DNA from: Rhodospirillales bacterium
Lineage (GTDB): Bacteria; Pseudomonadota; Alphaproteobacteria; Dongiales; Dongiaceae
DNA length: 64,000 bases
Reading direction: 5' to 3'
NCBI GenBank assembly: GCA_009885795.1
Contig: VFKA01000072.1
Coordinates: 1 to 64,000, forward strand
In this document: positions 32,541 through 41,801 of the stretch, piece after piece
How the letters are laid out: each line of letters opens with the position of its first letter
Numbering within the stretch: the stretch's first letter is position 1
The notes under the pieces: model-generated
What the model was told of the DNA's origin: nothing
What the model saw: only the letters and a program-made list of their open reading frames with translations
Database searches by the model: none
Position numbers and translations under genes: made by a program

Positions 32541-34182
32541 CATTCCCCAGATGAACCCCAGTTCCGAGCGTCAGAGTAGCCATTTGGGCTCCCTGCGGCA
32601 ATCTGGAATACGATAGGAGCGCCGATGTTGCCTCGCCCGTCAAACATGGCCTTGCCCGGCCGCTGAGGGCTCTATTTTCCGTTAACAAGGCGCGCCTCTC
32701 CCTTCGTTTCTCTCCGACCGCACGGCGGTCAAACGCCTCACGCTGGCGCCGCAAGAGGCGGCGGCCTCAATTCCGCGATGAGCCGCAGGATTTCTCCAAA
32801 CAGACCCCTTGGTACCGCAACCTCCGCCATCTGGAAGATGACGTAGCGCGCATGCGTGACGATCTTGGCGCCGATCTTGACGAGCTTCTCCCGCAGGCTG
32901 GTCAACGACCGGTGCGCGACAGCCTCGGGCAATGCCAGCGTCCGCATGAAGTTGGCGAGATTGTAGGCCAGCGCATGAAGCTGAAGCCGGACGGCGTTGG
33001 CGGCGAACGAGCAGCATGACAGCCGAGTCCACTTCATCGCGTTCTTGCCTTCCTTGATCCACTGCTCCGCCGTGCCGCGCTGATTGTAAAAACCAACGAT
33101 GCGCTCGGCGGGGCGTGACAGGTTGGTGACGATGAAGCCGACGCGGGGATAAAGCTCGCCGGGGTGCCATTCGACCTTCGCCACCACCCGGCGCGCTGTC
33201 TTCCAGCTCTGCGCCTGATAGCTGAAGCTGGCGTAGTATCGCCGCACCTCGATGGGAGGGCGGCCAACGGGGCGCTTGAGCAAATAGCCGATGCTCTCCT
33301 GCAACACGTTGTTGGCCGGCAGCCGGATCGCGTACTTGTAGCCCTCGGCTTCGAGAAACTCGTAGACCTCAGGGTTCGCAAAGGCGGCATCGGCGCGGAA
33401 GTAGCGGCGCTTGAACTTGCCCCGATAGCGAGCCACGACCGGCTCCAACACCTCCCGCCAGCCGTCGGCCGAGTGGACGTTGCCGGAACGCAGGGCGCAC
33501 CGTTCGAGGTCGCCGAACTGGTTGAACACGAACAGCGGATGGTAGCAGGTACAGGCGAAATGGCCGTTGTAGGCGGTGCCTTCTTGCTCCCCGAAGGTTG
33601 GGCTGACGCTGCTGTCCATGTCGAGCACGATGCCGTTCGGCGGACGGCGGTCATGGACACGCTCGATCCATTGCCCGGACAGTTCGACCAGCGCCGCGTG
33701 GTTCTCGTCGGTGGCCAGGAACTCAGTCTCGAAGCGCCCCATCTGGCTGGTGGAAGCGGCCTGCTTCGCAACAGCGCGCCCGCCGACGATCCAACGCATC
33801 GCCGGATCACGCCCAAGCCGGTCGGCGTCGTTCACGTCCTCGTAGCCGCCGAGGCGGGCGAAGACGGACTGGCGAAACAAGCCCGTCATCGCGTGCTGGC
33901 CGTTCTTGCCCGTACGCGGATCGACGAGTTGATCGCCGACCATGCCGGTCAACCCGAGGGCGTCATCGAGTTCGCGGTAGGCTAGTAGTCCAGCGTCGGA
34001 CGTGACCTTGGAGCCGTGGAAATCCAGCTTGAGCCGATGGTCGAAATCTAGCCTCAAAGGCTCGTTCAAGGATTCACCCGTCGGGTTCGTCATCAGCGTC
34101 GTCTCCAGCCGAGCCAAAACATTGATTCTTATATCAGAATCATGGCCGCATCGCAAACGACGAACCGATCTGGGAAATGCGG
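32541..34182 (-). mobile_element. IS1380-family insertion sequence (boundaries provisional)
   Basis: A single transposase gene fills a 1.64-kb interval. CATTCCCCAGAT at 32541-32552 faces ATCTGGGAAATG at 34169-34180, matching at 11 of 12 positions as inverted ends; that length suits IS1380-type elements. A short target duplication was not recognised, so the limits are tentative. Confidence 0.45.
32738..34093 (-). CDS. IS1380-family DDE transposase
   Basis: The 451-residue transposase starts MTNPTGESLNEPLRLDFDHRL. It shows the DDE-fold landmarks of IS1380: GIVLDMDSSVSPTFGEQEG with first Asp, FRADAAFANPEVYEFLE with second Asp, and the late RGTAEQWIKEGKNAMKWTRLSC with the Glu. The frame is complete, so the copy may be active. 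ATG 34093 is chosen over an upstream start at 34156, which adds non-homologous residues. Confidence 0.93.
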   Translation of the reverse strand: MTNPTGESLNEPLRLDFDHRLKLDFHGSKVTSDAGLLAYRELDDALGLTGMVGDQLVDPRTGKNGQHAMTGLFRQSVFARLGGYEDVNDADRLGRDPAMRWIVGGRAVAKQAASTSQMGRFETEFLATDENHAALVELSGQWIERVHDRRPPNGIVLDMDSSVSPTFGEQEGTAYNGHFACTCYHPLFVFNQFGDLERCALRSGNVHSADGWREVLEPVVARYRGKFKRRYFRADAAFANPEVYEFLEAEGYKYAIRLPANNVLQESIGYLLKRPVGRPPIEVRRYYASFSYQAQSWKTARRVVAKVEWHPGELYPRVGFIVTNLSRPAERIVGFYNQRGTAEQWIKEGKNAMKWTRLSCCSFAANAVRLQLHALAYNLANFMRTLALPEAVAHRSLTSLREKLVKIGAKIVTHARYVIFQMAEVAVPRGLFGEILRLIAELRPPPLAAPA

Positions 34183-34207
34183 GGTAAATCGATTGCGGCC
34201 GGCCAAC

Positions 34208-35638
34208 TCACGCGATCAAACCGCCAAAGCCATGGCGCAGAAGTAGATCGCGCTTCAAATCGTTGTAACGGTTGGCGTCCTTCTTCATCCGGTTCGTCAC
34301 CGCCCATAGCAACGACCGGTCGGTGAATTGGCGGTCGGACATTCTCGCCTCGGGAAGATAGGCGAAACGCGTCCCGCCCGAAGCCCGGTCGTGAACGGCA
34401 TGGAGCGCCACCTGGTCCAGAAACCAGCGCGCCGTACCTTTCCGGAAGTTGTCGGCGATGAAGAGGGCGACGCGCCGCAGAAAATCGGCGCCAGCGGTCC
34501 CCGGAACCGCGTACACCACGCGGCCGACGATACGCGCCCAGGGCGGCTGCGCATCGATGCGGCACAGGCCGATATCGGCGGTCGCGTGCAGGGCGGCCAG
34601 CATGGCGCTCGGGTCGGCGCGCCAGAGCGAGTCGGCGTCGACCATGAGTGTCGGAACGTTTGTCGCCCGAACGAACTGGAACAGCCGGCAGAATCGCGCC
34701 GAGGAATAGTAGGTATTCTTGGCGTAATAGCGGGCGGTGTCGACGGTCTCGCGCGAGATCGTCAGCGGGCGCGGCGCCAGCTTCGCCCGCACGGCGTCGA
34801 TAAGCGGCATGGTATCGGCTGCCGGATTATAAAGATGCACATGCACGCCCGCGCCGATGCCGGCCTCGATCATGGAGAGCAGCAGCGGCACGAGATGCGG
34901 GCGCACGTAACCGGAATCGGCGGCGACGAACAGGCACCAATTCTTGTGCGCGGGTTGGCGCATCTCCCCTTCGTCGATCGGCGGCAGATGCTCAAGCGCC
35001 GGCCCGATCGCCGCCGCGCCGTCGAGGCCGATAGAGCCGAAATCGAAGGCTCCCTCGACCGGCCTGCCCTGTTCGAAGGTGGCCGCCATCAGGCAAAGAT
35101 CGACCAGCCCGGCGCCAAGTTGGCCTTTTCGAGCCGTTGCCGCTCTCGCCTCTCCTTCCGCCTCGGGCCAATGTCGGGCGAGCGTGTGGATGAGCGCCAT
35201 CGCCGCGTGGGCATAGCCGTCGTCCGGCTCCAGGCGCACGGCTTAGCCGAAGGCGGCAATCGATTCCTCGAACTGTCCGGCCTTGACCAAGGCGGTGCCG
35301 AGGTTCCGCCGATAGGCGGCGATGTCCGGACCGGCCGCGATGCCGGCGTGAAAATGCCGGATGGCGTCGTCTATTCTCGCCGCGCGTATCGCCGCCAGCC
35401 CCGCCAGGTGCTCGGCAAAGCCGTGGTCCGGTACGCCTTGAGCGGCTGCCTCGGCGGCTGCCGCTTGGGCGGCGCCGGCATCGCCGCGAGAGAGCGCCGC
35501 CACGCCGTCGGCAACGATTCGTCGATACGCCGCCGGCAGCCCGAGGATCGGCGCATCGGGAACCGCGAAATCGTTTATCGTCGAAAGCCAGTAGGGATCG
35601 GCCTGGCCGCACAACAGATATGAGTCGCCGGCGGTCAT
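34208..35638 (-). pseudogene. TPR/glycosyltransferase-like protein broken by an in-frame TAA
   Basis: ATG 35638 overlaps the DUF1491 stop as ATGA. The first 131 residues are TPR-like (LAGLAAIRAARIDDAIRHF, YRRNLGTALVKAGQFEESI) and end at TAA 35245-35243 after IAAFG. The same frame goes on at once with AVRLEPDDGYAHAAMAL, the rest of that TPR, to 34208. The second part resembles a GT-A nucleotide-sugar transferase: WCLFVAADSGYVRPHL, YYSSARFCRLFQF and VPTLMVDADSLWR with a DxD-like motif. Full length would be 476 residues. A GTG four bases past the TAA could restart translation, so two proteins are possible; a nonsense mutation is simpler. Confidence 0.75.
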
Positions 35639-35967
35639 AGCGTCCGTCCATCGAGCGGGTGGCGGCCGGCGCGGTCCTCGACCTCGACCACCCACAGATC
35701 GGGATCGCGCTTCAAGGCGCGCGCCACATAGGCTTCGGCCGTGTCCTCGGTCGAAATATCGGGCGCCGGCAGCCATCCGAGCTCGCCATCGAGGTCGCGG
35801 GCCTGGCTGACGACGCGCCAGCCGCGTTCGAACCCGTTGATCTTGAGCAAGACCGTGCCGCGCACGGCGTCGCCCCGGCGAGAAAGCACGACCGGATCGC
35901 CGATGCCATCGGCGCGTCGGATATAGGCGGAGACCCACATTTCAGTGGCCAGGCGATGCTCGGTCAT
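35635..35967 (-). CDS. DUF1491 family protein
   Basis: The 110-residue protein starts MTEHRLATEMWVSAYIRRAD and contains GTVLLKINGFERGWRVVSQ and DPDLWVVEVEDRAGRHPLDG, the conserved stretches of DUF1491, a small family of alphaproteobacteria without known function. It overlaps the next gene by ATGA and starts 91 bases from the divergent OGT-like gene. Confidence 0.87.
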   Translation of the reverse strand: MTEHRLATEMWVSAYIRRADGIGDPVVLSRRGDAVRGTVLLKINGFERGWRVVSQARDLDGELGWLPAPDISTEDTAEAYVARALKRDPDLWVVEVEDRAGRHPLDGRTL

Positions 35968-36058
35968 GGAAGGCCAGTCTATCAGCAGCGCGCTAAATCA
36001 TGACAGGGGGCGCGGGGTCGCCTATAACCCCGCTACCCCCCGAGTGGCGTGGACTTTC

Positions 36059-38287
36059 ATGCAAGACTTGCGTCCCCAAACCCAGCTGAGCCGCGCCGCG
36101 GCGGCCCTTGCCCAGGGCCGCGCGCGCGAGGCGCTGAGTATCTGCGACCGGATGCTGAAGACGAAGACCGCGTCGCCCGACGTTCTGCACGTCAAGGGCC
36201 TGGCCCTTCACACGCTGGGCGATAACGGGAAGGCCATCGAAGCGATCGAAGCCGCGATCAAAATGTCGCCCGATCGCGCCGACTTCCAGGGGAATCTCGG
36301 GCGCGCGTTGGCGGCGGGGCTTGACTACCGGCGGGCGATCCAGTCGTTCGAAAAGGCGCTCCAGCTGGAGCCGAAATCGCCCCGCGACCTGTCGGACCTC
36401 GGCACGGCGCTGTGCTGTTTGGAGCGGGTGGAGGAAGGAGCGGGCGCCTATGCGCGGGCGCTGGAGTTGGCGCCGAATGACGGCGCCACCGCGCTGCGCC
36501 TTGCCCGCGCCGAGGCAATTTTAGGCCGGCACGAGGCGGCGCTGGCCCGCGCGATCCGCGTCATGGCAGCGGTCCCCGAATTGCGGGGCCGCGCCGAAGC
36601 CGTGATCGGCCTCGTCCATCTCGAGCGGCGGCAGTGGCCGCAAGCGGTCGAGGCGTTTACCCGGAGCCTCGAAGCCAGTCCGGCCCAGATCGAGGCGCTG
36701 CTTGGCCGCGCCAAGGCGCGGATGCGCCTTCGCGAGGCTGCGGGAGCACGGGCCGACGCGGCCGAGGCGGCGCGCCGGATGCCGGCCGACCCGGAGGCGC
36801 AACTGCTGCGGGGTCAAGTCGAGAAGGAGTTCGGCGAGGTGGCCGCCGCCGCCGCCGCCTTCGAGCGCGCCATGGCGTCGCGCCCGCTCGACCTCCGCCC
36901 GCGCTGGGAGCGCGCCAACCTGCTTCCCGTCGCCTACGATTCGCAAGAGGACATCGCGCGCTACCGCAACGATTGGCGCAAGCGCATGATGGGCATCGCC
37001 GAGACCCTCGTCCTGGATACGCCCGAGCGGATCAACGCCGCCGTTTGGGCGATCAAGAGCGCCAACAACTTCCGCCTCGCCTATCAGGGCATGGACGACC
37101 GAAAGCTGCAGGAAATTTATGGCGGCGTCCTCGCCCGCATCGCCGCCGCGCGGTATCCGGAACACGCCCAGCGGCCGGCCGCGCCGCGGCGCCAACGCCC
37201 CAGGGTCGGGTTCGTGTCCGAATTCCTGCGCCGGCATTCGATCTGGAAGACGCATGGCGCGTGGATCACCCGAAGCGGCAAGCAGATCGAAAAATACGTC
37301 TATTACACCGGCGCCGATTTCGACGACGGCTACACCGGCGCCATACGCGAGGCCGCGGACGTTTTCGTGCACGAAACTTCGGTCGCGAACCTCATCCCGC
37401 TCATCGCCGGCCACAACCTCGACGTTCTCGTCTATCTCGATCACGGCATGAGCGTCGATTTGCAGATCGCCGCCGCCTTGTGGCTGGCGCCGGTGCAAGT
37501 GAACGGCCTCGGCCATCCGGTGACCTCCGGTCTTCCGACGATGACGCATGCGTTCACCAGCGCGCTCATGGAACCCGAGGACGGCGACCTGCATTACAGC
37601 GAACGGCTGGTCCGGCTCGCCAACACCGGCGCTTGCTACGGACTGGCGCGCATCGAGGACGATCTCGCCCTCGTGCCGCGCCCGGAGCGCGATGGAGGGC
37701 GGGCCGAGTATCTCTGCGCCCAGAATCTCCAGAAATACCTGCCTCGACATGACTGGACCTTCGCGGCGATCGCGGCCGAGCTGCCCTCGGCGCGGTTCCA
37801 TTTCATCGCCCGCGAGGGCGAGGGACGCGAGGTCTTCGTCCGCCGCCTGGCCCGCGCCTTCGCCGCCAAGCGGCTCGATCACGAGGCGCATTGCCGGTTC
37901 CACCCGGGCCTCGATCCGCACGGTTATCTGGCGCTCAACCTTGCCTGCGATGTGTTCCTCGACGGCATATCCTGGTCCGGCAACAACACGGCGCACGAGG
38001 CGCTGGCCTGCGGCTTGCCCATCGTCACCTGGCCCGGTCCGTTCATGCGCGCGCGGCACTGCCTGGCGATCCTGGAGCGGCTGGGCCTGACCGAGACCGT
38101 CGTCTCGAGCGCCGAGGCGTTCGTGACGGAGGCGGTTCGGCTCGGCCGCGACCGCGAATGGCGCCGGCATTTGAGCGCCGAGGGCGGGCGGCGCCTGTCC
38201 CGCCTGTTCGACGATCCGGCGCCGGTGCGGAGCCTCGAAAAAAGCCTAGCCGCGCTCGCTGGCGGGATTGGCGAAAATGACCTATAG
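36059..38287 (+). CDS. TPR-containing OGT/SPINDLY-like glycosyltransferase (GT41 type)
   Basis: The 742-residue protein has about eight TPR units over residues 1-310 (e.g. ADFQGNLGRALAAGLDYRRAIQSFEKAL) and a C-terminal GT-B catalytic region from about residue 375: RPRVGFVSEFLRRHSIWKTH, GHPVTSGLPTMTHAFTS and the UDP-site DGISWSGNNTAHEALACG followed by LPIVTWPG. This is the O-GlcNAc transferase/SPINDLY family, which glycosylates protein Ser/Thr; bacterial targets include flagellin and adhesins. The GxPxTxG motif is slightly changed. Target unknown. ATG 36059 fits the TPR start. Confidence 0.88.
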   Translation: MQDLRPQTQLSRAAAALAQGRAREALSICDRMLKTKTASPDVLHVKGLALHTLGDNGKAIEAIEAAIKMSPDRADFQGNLGRALAAGLDYRRAIQSFEKALQLEPKSPRDLSDLGTALCCLERVEEGAGAYARALELAPNDGATALRLARAEAILGRHEAALARAIRVMAAVPELRGRAEAVIGLVHLERRQWPQAVEAFTRSLEASPAQIEALLGRAKARMRLREAAGARADAAEAARRMPADPEAQLLRGQVEKEFGEVAAAAAAFERAMASRPLDLRPRWERANLLPVAYDSQEDIARYRNDWRKRMMGIAETLVLDTPERINAAVWAIKSANNFRLAYQGMDDRKLQEIYGGVLARIAAARYPEHAQRPAAPRRQRPRVGFVSEFLRRHSIWKTHGAWITRSGKQIEKYVYYTGADFDDGYTGAIREAADVFVHETSVANLIPLIAGHNLDVLVYLDHGMSVDLQIAAALWLAPVQVNGLGHPVTSGLPTMTHAFTSALMEPEDGDLHYSERLVRLANTGACYGLARIEDDLALVPRPERDGGRAEYLCAQNLQKYLPRHDWTFAAIAAELPSARFHFIAREGEGREVFVRRLARAFAAKRLDHEAHCRFHPGLDPHGYLALNLACDVFLDGISWSGNNTAHEALACGLPIVTWPGPFMRARHCLAILERLGLTETVVSSAEAFVTEAVRLGRDREWRRHLSAEGGRRLSRLFDDPAPVRSLEKSLAALAGGIGENDL

Positions 38288-38330
38288 ACAGCCGGCGTTT
38301 CTCCGGAACACTCAACGACGGGAGCCTATC

Positions 38331-39107
38331 ATGTCGAAATTGTTTGCCGCGGCGCTCGCATTGGTCGCGGCGTTGCTCATTGCCGGCCAGTCTTCATCGG
38401 CCGCCGATTGGAAGAAGATCAGGATCGGAACCGAGGGAACGTATGAGCCCTTCACCTTCATGGACGCCTCGGGGCAGTTGCAGGGCTTCGAGATCGACCT
38501 CATGAAGGCGCTCTGCGTCAAGATGGAGGCGGAATGCGAATTCGTGACGATGGAATTCGACGGCATCGTCCCGGCGCTGATCGAAGGTAAGATCGACGCC
38601 ATCTCCACGTCGATGACCATCACCGAGAAACGCAAGGAGATCGTGGACTTCAGCGACAAGTACTACACGCCGCGCCGGCAGTTCGTTTCGTGCCTGGGCG
38701 AGACGATCGCCGACACCAGCCCCGAGGCGCTGAAGGGCCGGGTCATCGGCTCCCAAACCGGAACAGCGGCCTCCGATTTCCTGGCGGAGGTGTACCCGTC
38801 GTCGGAGCTCAAGCTGTACAAGTCGATGGACGACGCCTATCCGGATCTGATCGCGGGGCGGATCGACCTCATCATGGCCAGCGTTCCCAAGGCCTACACA
38901 TTCCTGAATTCGGATGCCGGCAAGCCGTGCAGGAATGCCGGCGAATCCTTCTATAACGAGAAATTCTTCGGCCAAGGCGTGGGCGTCGCGTTGCGCAAGG
39001 AGGACGGCGATCTCAAGGCGAAGTTCGACCAGGCGATCAAGGACGTGCTTGCCGACGGCACCCACGACGCGATCACCAAGAATTACTTCCCGTTTTCCAT
39101 CTATTGA
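38331..39107 (+). CDS. Periplasmic polar amino-acid ABC substrate-binding protein
   Basis: The 258-residue protein has a signal peptide (cleavage near SSSAADW) and the SBP family 3 fold: IRIGTEGTYEPFTFMDASG, GFEIDLMKALC, DFSDKYYTP, GSQTGTAASDFL. Homologues bind lysine, arginine, ornithine or opines. ATG 38331 is preceded by GGGAG. A repeat-filled gap follows, then two permease genes. Confidence 0.93.
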   Translation: MSKLFAAALALVAALLIAGQSSSAADWKKIRIGTEGTYEPFTFMDASGQLQGFEIDLMKALCVKMEAECEFVTMEFDGIVPALIEGKIDAISTSMTITEKRKEIVDFSDKYYTPRRQFVSCLGETIADTSPEALKGRVIGSQTGTAASDFLAEVYPSSELKLYKSMDDAYPDLIAGRIDLIMASVPKAYTFLNSDAGKPCRNAGESFYNEKFFGQGVGVALRKEDGDLKAKFDQAIKDVLADGTHDAITKNYFPFSIY

Positions 39108-39135
39108 GCTGGCGGGGTACTGAATAACCGCGGCG

Positions 39136-39225
39136 CTCACCCTCCCACTTCGACAGGCTCAGTGTGAGGGTGAGCGAACTCAAGGACTTGACCTCACTCT
39201 GAGCTTGTCGAAGGGTGAGCGCAAT
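39136..39225. repeat. Two CTTCGACAGGCTCA palindromic repeats
   Basis: CTCCCACTTCGACAGGCTCA with TGAGGGTGAG, then CTCACTCTGAGCTTGTCG with AAGGGTGAG, form an inverted pair between the binding protein and first permease of one transporter. Confidence 0.8.
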
Positions 39226-39269
39226 GCAGTCGTTCGGTATTCGGCCGCAATACGCGCTAGCCATCCCCG

Positions 39270-39983
39270 ATGCATGAACTCTTGCCACTGTTGTCGCTCG
39301 GGCCCCTGGGCTGGGGCGACGAGCTCCTCGTCGGCGCGTGGCATACGGCCTTGCTGGCGCTGGCCACGGCGCCTTTCGGGATCGTCCTCGGCTTGGTCCT
39401 GGCGCTGGCGAAGGATTCCGGTGAAGTCACGCTGCGCTTCCTCGGCCATGCGCTCACCACGATCGGTCGCGGGCTGCCCGAACTCGTAACGCTTTTCATC
39501 GTCTACTATGGCGGTCAGGCCGTCATCCGCCGGATCGGCGAGGCGCTTGGCCTGGAGACCGCCGTGGAGCTGAGCCCGTTCCTGGCCGGAATCATCGCCC
39601 TGGGCGTGGTGTTCGCGGCTTATGCCAGCGAGGTCTTCCTCGGCGCCCTCAAGGCGCTCGCCCGCGGCCCGGTCGAGGCGGCGCGCGCGCTCGGGCTCGG
39701 CCCCTGGCACAGCTTCCGCTTCATCGTCGCGCCGGAGCTTTTCCGGCTCTCGTTGCCCGGGCTTTCCAACCTTTGGCTCGGATTACTGAAGCAGACGGCG
39801 TTGGTTTCCGTCATCGCCTATGACGAATTGCTGCGCGCATCGTACTTCGCCAGCGCCAGCACTCACCGGCCGCTCTTTTTCTATGGCGCTGCCTGCCTCT
39901 TCTATCTGGGTCTTACCGCGCTGTCGGCGGGCGTGCTTGAACGGATGCGGACCGCGCTCGGCCGCGGCATCGGCGCGGTATGA
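39270..39983 (+). CDS. Polar amino-acid ABC transporter permease (HisQ type)
   Basis: The 237-residue membrane protein has about five hydrophobic helices. The coupling-helix loop is ALKALARGPVEAARALGLGPWHSFRFIVAPE (shown here in parts: PVEAARALGLGPW), typical of HisQ/GlnP permeases. Its stop overlaps the next permease start as ATGA. Confidence 0.92.
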   Translation: MHELLPLLSLGPLGWGDELLVGAWHTALLALATAPFGIVLGLVLALAKDSGEVTLRFLGHALTTIGRGLPELVTLFIVYYGGQAVIRRIGEALGLETAVELSPFLAGIIALGVVFAAYASEVFLGALKALARGPVEAARALGLGPWHSFRFIVAPELFRLSLPGLSNLWLGLLKQTALVSVIAYDELLRASYFASASTHRPLFFYGAACLFYLGLTALSAGVLERMRTALGRGIGAV

Positions 39984-40801
39984 TCGGATTGGCTCAGGGC
40001 CTGCGCCGCCAGTTCCAGGCGAAGCGCGTACTGGGCGTTGCTCTATCGCTGCTGTTGGCATGGGGTGTCGCCTGGGTGCTGTGGCGGGCCGGATACAGCC
40101 TCTACGCGGAAGGCCTTGGGCATCATCTGTCGTTTCTCGTCTCCGGTCTCGGCATGACGATGTTGATCTTGGTCCTATCCGAGGCGGGCGGGTTGATCGT
40201 CGCGGTCGCGCTGGTGACCCTGCGGATGTCGCGGAACAGGGTCCTCGGTGCCGCCGCGACCGGATATTGCTACTTCTTCCGTGGAACGCCGCTGCTGGCC
40301 CAGCTCTATCTGGTTTATTACGGCGCGGCCGAATTGCGAACCGAACTCGACGCGGTGGGTCTCTGGGGGATCTTTCGCGATGCGCTCCCTTGCGTTCTCT
40401 TCGCTTTCATCCTCAACACGGCCGCCTATAAGGCCGAGGTGCTGCTCGGCGCCATCCGGTCCGTGCCGGCCGGGCAAGTGGAGGCGGCAAGGGCGCTTGG
40501 CCTGAAACCGCTCGCGCTCTATTGGAAGGTCGTGTTGCCGCAGGCCGTCATCGTGGCGCTACGCCCGCTCGCCAATGAAACGGCCAAGATGGTGAAGGCC
40601 TCCGCGCTCGCCAGCATCGTCACCGTACTCGACCTTCTGGGAGTGACGAAAGTAATCTATGCGGATACCTTCGATTTCGACATCTATTACGTCGCGGCGG
40701 TCGTCTATCTCGTCTTCATCGAGGGCTTGAGGGCGACAGTCGGGATCATCGAGAGCCGCCTCATCCGCCATCTGCAAGTGCCGGCGCTGGCCGGGCGCTA
40801 A
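39980..40801 (+). CDS. Polar amino-acid ABC transporter permease (HisM type)
   Basis: The 273-residue membrane protein carries YFFRGTPLLAQLYLVYYG, the family's second-helix motif, and the ATPase-docking QVEAARALGLKPLALYWKVV. It pairs with the preceding HisQ-type permease. The expected third gene, a HisP-type ATPase, is absent: the next gene is a convergent ATP-grasp gene seven bases away. The importer must borrow an ATPase or have one elsewhere. Confidence 0.92.
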   Translation: MIGLAQGLRRQFQAKRVLGVALSLLLAWGVAWVLWRAGYSLYAEGLGHHLSFLVSGLGMTMLILVLSEAGGLIVAVALVTLRMSRNRVLGAAATGYCYFFRGTPLLAQLYLVYYGAAELRTELDAVGLWGIFRDALPCVLFAFILNTAAYKAEVLLGAIRSVPAGQVEAARALGLKPLALYWKVVLPQAVIVALRPLANETAKMVKASALASIVTVLDLLGVTKVIYADTFDFDIYYVAAVVYLVFIEGLRATVGIIESRLIRHLQVPALAGR

Positions 40802-40808
40802 GCGGCGG

Positions 40809-41792
40809 TCAGGTAGCGAGCGTCCGCGTCTTCTCGATCAACACCTTGGCCGCGACATCCCAGGCGCCGAACTGGGCCAGATACGCGGCCTTGCCGCCCA
40901 TGGCTTCACGGACCTTCTTGGCGATCTGGGAGGAGAAGGCCCAGGTATTTCCCGCGGCGTTGATCTCGATGATGTAGAGCTTGCCGTCGCGCCGATCGCG
41001 CAGGATATCGCAGGCCTGCAAGGGAATCCCCGGGCAGGCGGCATAGACCTTTCGGGCGAAGTCGAGGATGGCCGTATCCCTGGTGACTGTCAGCCTGTCG
41101 GACATAGCGAACGACAGAAGCGACGGGTGCTTGGGTTCGACGACCCCGTTCGCGAGCGTTTGATCGTCGGCGTCGAGGTCCGGCCGCTCTATCGGAGACC
41201 GGTTGGTCATCGCGTAAACGACCTCGCCAAGAAGCGTCAGCACCCGGTGATAGGTCGCGTGCTTGCCGGTGTCGATGAACTGCTGGACCAGCGCGGGGCC
41301 GCGATTCAGGAAATGATCGGGCGTCATGCCAGCGGGCGACAGCTCTTGCAGCCGGCGCGTTCGAACAAGCAGGCAGTTTCCGCCTTTCGACGTCAATGCC
41401 TGCGGCAGTGGCTTCAGAATGACGAGATCGCTCCAGATCGCCGGGTCGTAGGTCTTGCCGAACTCGAAGCGCTCCGTCATCGGCGTGTCGATGCCGGCAT
41501 CGCGGAAGCGGGCGTACTCTTCGAGCTTGCTCATCTTCCGATTGTGAATGATGGGACCGCGCCGCGGATTGAAATTGCCGAGGTGTCCCAGCCCGACGGT
41601 CAGCGTGGGCCGGTCCCATGGGATTTTCGGCATCGCCTCGGGCGGGTCGCGGGGAAGGACGACAAAGACGCCGATGTCGCCGGCGCGCCGCGCAATGACC
41701 TGCCCGATCTCCCTGAGGTCGTTCGGATCGGACCAATAGTCTTGCGCGACGATCACGAGATTCTTCTTGGCCGGGGGATTGGCAAGGAACAT
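40809..41792 (-). CDS. ATP-grasp-like paralogue A of a tandem triplet
   Basis: The 327-residue protein begins MFLANPPAKKNLVIVAQDYW. An N-terminal pre-grasp part reaches GNFNPRRGPIIHNRKMSKLEE, then GIDTPMTERF as in RimK-type enzymes. The ATP-grasp shows LVILKPLPQALTSKGGNC (Lys and glycine loop), ALVQQFIDTGKHATYHRVL and the metal-binding end CDILRDRRDG then YIIEINAAGNTW. ATP-grasp enzymes join a carboxylate to an amine or thiol via acyl phosphate; substrates here are unknown. The N-half is nearly identical in style to copy B, while the middle (RSPIERPDLDADDQT) matches copy C, suggesting gene conversion. It is the last gene of the operon, nine bases after B. Confidence 0.72.
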   Translation of the reverse strand: MFLANPPAKKNLVIVAQDYWSDPNDLREIGQVIARRAGDIGVFVVLPRDPPEAMPKIPWDRPTLTVGLGHLGNFNPRRGPIIHNRKMSKLEEYARFRDAGIDTPMTERFEFGKTYDPAIWSDLVILKPLPQALTSKGGNCLLVRTRRLQELSPAGMTPDHFLNRGPALVQQFIDTGKHATYHRVLTLLGEVVYAMTNRSPIERPDLDADDQTLANGVVEPKHPSLLSFAMSDRLTVTRDTAILDFARKVYAACPGIPLQACDILRDRRDGKLYIIEINAAGNTWAFSSQIAKKVREAMGGKAAYLAQFGAWDVAAKVLIEKTRTLAT

Positions 41793-41801
41793 GGCCCCTC
41801 G

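Noticed and set aside
32392-32616. A 74-residue open frame in front of the IS1380 element
   Set aside because: Crosses the proposed IS end, no family resemblance, no ribosome site.
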